From: Diprion similis
Taxonomy: Eukaryota; Arthropoda; Insecta; Hymenoptera; Diprionidae
DNA length: 64,000 bases
Assembly: GCF_021155765.1 (NCBI RefSeq)
Contig: NC_060117.1
Span: 6,042,001-6,106,000 of the forward strand
Direction: 5' to 3'
Position 1 is the first letter of the stretch; each line of letters starts with the position of its first letter. Shown in pieces: positions 58,761-64,000 of this stretch. Position numbers and translations under genes: made by a program. The notes below the pieces were generated by a model, which was not told where the DNA came from, did no database searches, and was given only the letters and a program-made list of their open reading frames with translations.

Positions 58761-60800
58761 ACAATAAGTGATTACCCTTGTGAAAAATCGACGAATCAAT
58801 TCGATACAACTATTATTACAATTGCATAAGGTTTTTGAAATTGAATGCGACAGCTTTGAATCATTTCTTGAGGTAATAACTAAAAATTCATGTTAACGGT
58901 GTTGGAAACCGTCTGACATTAGCTTCACGTAGTCATGGAATTCATGATAATGTTTCAAACCATTAATGCGTTCGAGAAATTGGATGAGTTTGATAGTTTA
59001 GAGACAGGCACAAAAACGTGAATCTATTATGCGGATAGTTTGCGATAAGACTTACTTTCAGACTTTGTCACAATCCACGTTTCTGCAATACTTTCGAGAC
59101 GTTTTACTCCACTTTACAAAATTGCGTCACGGTCATATTTACATGGTTGACTACAAAGTTCCGCAGCATTCATGAAACACGCTTATGACCCGTTAATTCC
59201 GAGCAATAACCATAAACTTCAATCTCAAACTCGTTTGAAACGTTCCCAAAACTTTGTCGAAACAGATTTCACGTCTATAGAAGATTTTGCACTGAATTTT
59301 CTGCAAGATCATCGAACTACACAATATACTCATCAGAAAATGTTGGTCAAATCCGATTGAAAATAAATTGATAACCCTAGTATTCAACACGAATAATACA
59401 GATATAATAAGATAAGATTTTGAACAGACGATTTTATCCGCTAAAAATGTCGGGTTAATACAAACGACTACATCTCTATATGGATATATGTATTCGATAA
59501 GGCAGGGCAAGACCGGAATACAATTAATCCTATTGGGTAAACCACTCCAAGAAGCAATTAAGTGAACTAGAATGAGCTTGGACTACCGTAAACCCTGAGT
59601 AGAATTTTTTTACAATTCCATAGAAGTCATAGAAACTGAAATACTTCATAAAAAACATGAAAATGAAGAATGAAGTCTTTTTCAAATGGGAGGAATTGTG
59701 CGAGTTGACTGCATCCAGTCATATTTAACTTATTGGAATGAATAATATTGTTGAACCTGAATTTTTGCACACCGAATCGCGTATTTCGAAAATTGCGTAA
59801 GATTTGAAAAAACTGCGAAGTCAGGCTTTACGTGTTTTATTGTTTTTGCTCTTAAATAATCTTAAATAATCGATGAAAGCTCTCGACATCGTATCAAGTC
59901 TAAAATTGTTCAAATATTTTTACATGTTTTGGCGAGATAAGATTCGTTTTGTAACATGAAAAGGCGTTACTTTGAAAACTGCAAAGACAAAGAAAAGAAA
60001 CTTTCTGCTAATAAAGATGGAAAAACATTTGGTTAAAAAATACGTCTACTTGCCGATTGATTTGAAGATGATAAAAAATGAATCCCAAATCGTCGTTATA
60101 CCCGTTTTGTGCTCCCAAATTTCTAACTAAATCAAAAACTGAAATGACAAGAAAAAAATAGACGCATCGTGTTGTCGTAGGGAAAATTGATTGTCAGACG
60201 AAATCATTATTTTTCGATAATTAATCAGATCTTATATTTTCATTCGACTGTTCCAATTGATCGCTTTGCAGATTGTGAGTCGATTTACTTGTGACTATTA
60301 TAGTTATATTTCAATTATAGTGTGACAGGAAATTTCAGACAAGCTTGGCGTTATTGACTGCAATAAGTCTGCGATTAGATTGATTGACAGGAAGAAAATT
60401 TTCAAATCTGTACTTGCACATTCCGCACATCATAATTTTTTTTAAAGTCAACGTATAACTGACGGATGTCAATCAATAAATGATTACACAGCATATCTGC
60501 AATGCAACTATCTTCGGTCACTTTGATAAAATACATTCGCGATTATTTGAACCTTGGTCAAATATTAAGTGAAGCTATTGTCGTCAGAATGATAATAATT
60601 CTCCAAAATTGAAAAAAAAAAGAGATTATTGTTGTCTTGAAAATGAGAGAATGTAAAAAATGTAAATACTGAGCGTTTTTAAAAAAAGGGGCTATTGATA
60701 AACGCCAGATTTTTTTTTTTATCAAACCTAAATTCTACTTACAAGATTTTCTTACGTCTAGTTTTTTATTCTCATCTTCGGCCCTCGGTATATAAATTTT
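58761..60800. other. AT-rich spacer between the two SLC15 genes
   Basis: About 2 kb with no gene, RNA or clear mobile element recognised. Short open frames (for example 59172-59360 and 59193-59510 on opposite strands) overlap each other and resemble nothing I know. Confidence 0.5.
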
Positions 60801-60814
60801 TTTAACAAAGACTA

Positions 60815-60880
60815 AAAGGTCTATGGCTTATCGGTAAGACAACTGACCACGAAACGATTCCAGGGCACAAAGATATTTAT
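60815..60880 (+). repeat. tRNA-like SINE remnant
   Basis: TATGGCTTATCGGTAAGACA (60823-60842) resembles box A and ACGATTCCAGGGC (60854-60866) resembles box B, at close to tRNA spacing. No complete cloverleaf. Third locus of this kind in the window. Confidence 0.45.
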
Positions 60881-61393
60881 GATGGGTTAATCTGAATGCC
60901 AGAAACTTAACTTCTGTTAATCCAAATACGATAAGTAGGTGCATGTGTGTGTATGCATGTGTCTAATAATATGAAGTAACAGCCTTTACTAGATCGATGT
61001 AAAATATCCGATTATGTGAAACATAGAAATCGTTGATAAGTGTCAGTTAAATATTAATAATGTCACACACCCACACACGTGACAGCTTCAGATAATCTTC
61101 AACTCTTATACACGATATCTTTGTCACTGGTCATTAACTTGTCATTATATACTGTATAAATATTTCTCCTCACGGATATGACGGCTTGCTTGAAATATAT
61201 AATTGCACAATATCTGGATGTATTATTTGAGTGGGTACATATGCACTTGAGATTGTTGTACTGTGATTAGAATAATCCTACGTTACGGTGAGATGACAAA
61301 ACTAAAGGTCGACAAAATTTAGCAGATATAATTACAAGTGTAAATTATAATGAAATATTAAAGAACATATTAAATTACAGGTAATTGCAGATC

Positions 61394-61399
61394 TTTATT
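61394..61399 (-). terminator. Poly(A) signal of the second SLC15 gene
   Basis: TTTATT on the plus strand (AATAAA on the minus), 74 bp beyond the TAA stop at 61473. Confidence 0.5.
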
Positions 61400-61472
61400 C
61401 GTTTTAAAAATCGCTTGTATGATCGGTTTTTGTTATTGCACGACTGAGTTCTGTGTTTTAAAATCATCCTGA

Positions 61473-63530
61473 TTACCATTTGCTAGATTTCGAAGTCGAC
61501 GCTGCGATAGTCGTCAAAGTCACGGAAGGACCACGAATGTACGAAGCTATAAGGGTGGGTTTCAGAAGGGGTAAGACTTCGGGTTTTTCGATAGTTTTGC
61601 TGTTCAACGTCGAGCTTGAATCAGTTTCCAGAACGACGAAGTTATATCTTCCCACCATCGCGGTAAACGTCACCATGTTTACGAGGATCAAACCGGCGAA
61701 CAAAAAGAATTCGTGGGCCTGTTTGTGATTGATAAAAAAGAAGCTTCAGCAGTGTGAAATTTAATTACGGAAAATATGATGTATTATCAACCCTTCACGT
61801 GGCTAACGTGGACAAAACCGTTCAACTTATCGGTATCTCGGGAACTTTTCATTGTTTAATAATTTTTACTAATTAATTAATCAATAATTCCGTAATTCTA
61901 ACTATAGGAATATCAAGTAGACATCTGAAACTGATTACCTGAATTTTTTAGAAATTTTTGAAAAGTCCTAAGTGGATGAAATCGTCTATGTTGGCCGGTA
62001 ACGTGAGGATAAATAAGTCAAATAGTAAGAATTTTGGCAAACTGTACAAAAAAGCGCTCATTTCGATGTACAGATTAAACAAAGTTGAACGCACTCTAAA
62101 TTATAATCATCGAAGTACAGGACTTACAGTATGCCAATTAGCGTAACACAAAAATAACTTGAGTACTCATGAGATAACAGTGCGTGTTTTGATTTGGAAG
62201 CCTTGTGGCATTCCGATATCGATATAATGTTTTTATAATTCGATAGATCTCGTACTATGATTTGCAAGAATAGTCGAGGATAGTTAGCTCGAAAGGTACA
62301 AAATATCTACAAAACGGATGGGCGAGCTAAATTTTTTCAGGATAAGTAGAGGGTCATTAGAGAGGCCCAAAATTTGGCTTGCCCATCAATTTTGTCATTT
62401 TCAAACCCTGACTATCTTGGACTAGAAGGTAGCATATCAAGTCCAACATGCTACAGTTATTATACTGACAATATGCGATCGTTCTCGAAGTAATTGAATC
62501 AAGTTTTGACTCGTGACCTTTTCTAAACGGTATTAATAAACGAAGAAAGATTGACTCTCGCTTCTCAAATACGTCAGTCAATTAACGTACCTGACTTCTG
62601 AATAAGCGTGCCTGCGTGATGATGATTACCATGAAATTACCAAGTGCTACACTGACGTACCAAGCAGCAATGGTGACAGTCTTCATGCTGTTTGGAGCCT
62701 GAAGGAAACGTCTTTGTTTACATCCAATCAGTTAAATTGCAAAGTCAGTAAATTCAATACCTGAGTGAAGGAGAATTCTAATCCGGAAATGGCGAACATT
62801 ACTTCAGCCATGGAGATGAAGAGGTACTGCGGAATCAACCACAACATGTGAATTTTGTTCGGTGGCGTCATTGTGAACAGCTTGTGAAACTGCGAAATCA
62901 GAGTCGTGTCAGTATCAATCGACAGTGGGTTTAGGTATCGAGGTTCAGACTGTCAATAAGTAACTCACGACAATGTCATCGAGGTATTCTCTCAGCACCA
63001 GCGTATAAACAGCTCCCAGTTCAAGGTCAACGACATCTCCGTCATCCGCGTCAGAAGTATCGTTCCCATAATGGACGGAGTAGTGAAATCTGTAATTTAT
63101 AAAAGTGGGCAAAAGGATATCAGCTACCACAAAAATTCAGTAACCGTGTTGCTCATATTGTATCAGTCATATTTTTCGACTGGATGATGATCATGAATGT
63201 ACTTTTACATCGTTAAATTAACTTTCACGTTGTTGCAATCCTTTTGTTTCATGATTGACACAATTTCAATTGTGTGTATTCACGTGATTTCGCTATTGGA
63301 AAGGGGGGAACGTGAATTGGAATTGTTGCACTCACGATCCAGGTTCCAACTCGACGTATGCAGACATTGAAAGGGGATCATCGTTCGGTACGAAATACAT
63401 ATCCTCCAATCCACTGTCACTCTTCAATGAGATCGTGACGTTGGTCAAGGTCCTGGATCCTCGCAAGAATATCGTACTGTTGCGTGATGAAGGAAAAAAC
63501 AACAGAACTGTCACGTTTTTTCTCTCCATT
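61473..63530 (-). CDS. Second SLC15 oligopeptide transporter, 3' part (partial)
   Basis: Tandem paralogue of the gene to its left, same strand, running off the right edge. Exons seen (minus strand): 63336-63530 (5' limit uncertain, 63530 or 63540), 62969-63089, 62761-62889, 62591-62698, 61473-61718; phases agree through all junctions. They encode the end of the extracellular loop (Asn-rich, with an Asp-rich GNDTSDADDGDVVD) followed by TM10-12: PNKIHMLWLIPQYLFISMAE, VMFAISGLEFSFTQAPNSMK and AHEFFLFAGLILVN, which align with the same stretches of the neighbour. Intron positions differ: the neighbour encodes this whole region in one exon (33774-34363) whereas here it is split into several. The cytosolic tail is Ser/Thr-rich and unrelated to the neighbour's; stop TAA at 61473. 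The upstream exons for TM1-9 must lie beyond 64000. Confidence 0.92.
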
Positions 63531-63540
63531 CTTTGACCCG

Positions 63541-64000
63541 CTTCGACAATTTATTGGCAAAGAGTAGTTCAGTCTTAAGGTGCTTATAAAGATCCGTTGT
63601 AACACCTCGAAAACGCGGGGATGCAAAACTCCTATACCGCTCAAGCGATCAGAGTGAAACTTGGGCAGTTAATGCCTTATTTTAGCAAAAAGTGGAGCGT
63701 CTTTTTACTTTTTCAAAATTTTGAAAAACATTTGACAGATTAGTTACCACCCACAGAAATTGACCAAATTTTCTCAGTTACACTGAATGGATCGAACTAT
63801 CCGGTATGATGCCACTCGGCGGTGATGAAACACACATTTTGAGTCCAGTTCCATGAGATTTGATGGTGAAATGACGAAATGGCAGCTGATCTGGTTTTCG
63901 ATTACGAAGTACACCGAAATCTCATTTTGGCGACATTTGTTACCGACCTTTCATGCCTGCCGGTAATTTTTTACCGATATTACACGCATATATTACCGAC
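63541..64000. other. Intron of the second SLC15 gene to the window edge
   Basis: No exon for TM7-9 could be found here; the sequence is taken as intron. No mobile element recognised. Confidence 0.5.

Noticed and set aside
58596..58799. 67-codon frame with internal peptide repeats
   Set aside because: The peptide repeats are only the translation of the 41-bp minisatellite.

Overview
The window looks like an insect chromosome, most plausibly hymenopteran. It has AT-rich, intron-rich DNA, insect-type KSR and SLC15 (PTR2/POT family) genes with canonical GT-AG introns, short tRNA-like SINE fragments, several MITE-like hairpins and the 3' end of an R1/jockey-like non-LTR retrotransposon. The species cannot be fixed from the sequence alone.

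Layout. (1) Positions 1 to about 20.93 kb are a tandem array of a 304-bp satellite, about 64 almost identical head-to-tail monomers, open to the left. It is interrupted once, at 4974-6411, by a 5'-truncated non-LTR retrotransposon with a poly(A) tail and a 13-bp target-site duplication made of satellite sequence. Shared private variants spaced at exact monomer multiples (8, 18, 27, 30 and 33) show internal block duplication and exchange. At 20.93-21.50 kb the array decays into two strongly diverged monomers, followed by three worn copies of a second, about 190-bp repeat. (2) Positions 23768-31856 on the minus strand are a complete kinase suppressor of Ras (ksr) gene: 16 coding exons and 896 residues, with CA1 helix, C1 domain, FxFP ERK-docking motif and pseudokinase domain. 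(3) Positions 33302-57758 on the minus strand are a complete proton-coupled oligopeptide transporter gene (SLC15/PTR2). Eight shared exons lie at 33302-37220. Two alternative N-termini are supported: a one-exon start at 48244-48423 and a two-exon start at 57719-57758 plus 56098-56144. Both enter the exon starting at 37220 in the same phase. (4) Positions 61473 to about 63530 on the minus strand are the 3' half of a second, tandem SLC15 paralogue that runs off the right edge.

The introns and spacer between 37 and 61 kb hold most of the mobile DNA: a 1.17-kb palindrome with arms of about 550 bp (53339-54513), a 688-bp hAT-like element with a 7/8-matching 8-bp duplication (47161-47848), several short hairpin elements, a frameshifted non-LTR reverse transcriptase (51394-52360), two inverted copies of a CAGGGGCGTAGCC-ended repeat, tRNA-like SINE pieces, a 41-bp minisatellite and very long homopolymer and (AT)n runs.

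How the genes work together. KSR scaffolds RAF-MEK-ERK signalling. The two transporters would take up di- and tripeptides with protons. The two functions are not obviously linked, and the two transporters form a tandem duplicate pair. No bacterial-style system, CRISPR array, rRNA gene or true tRNA gene was seen. The most unusual items are the mosaic satellite array, the alternative-promoter structure of the transporter and the large palindrome inside its long first intron.
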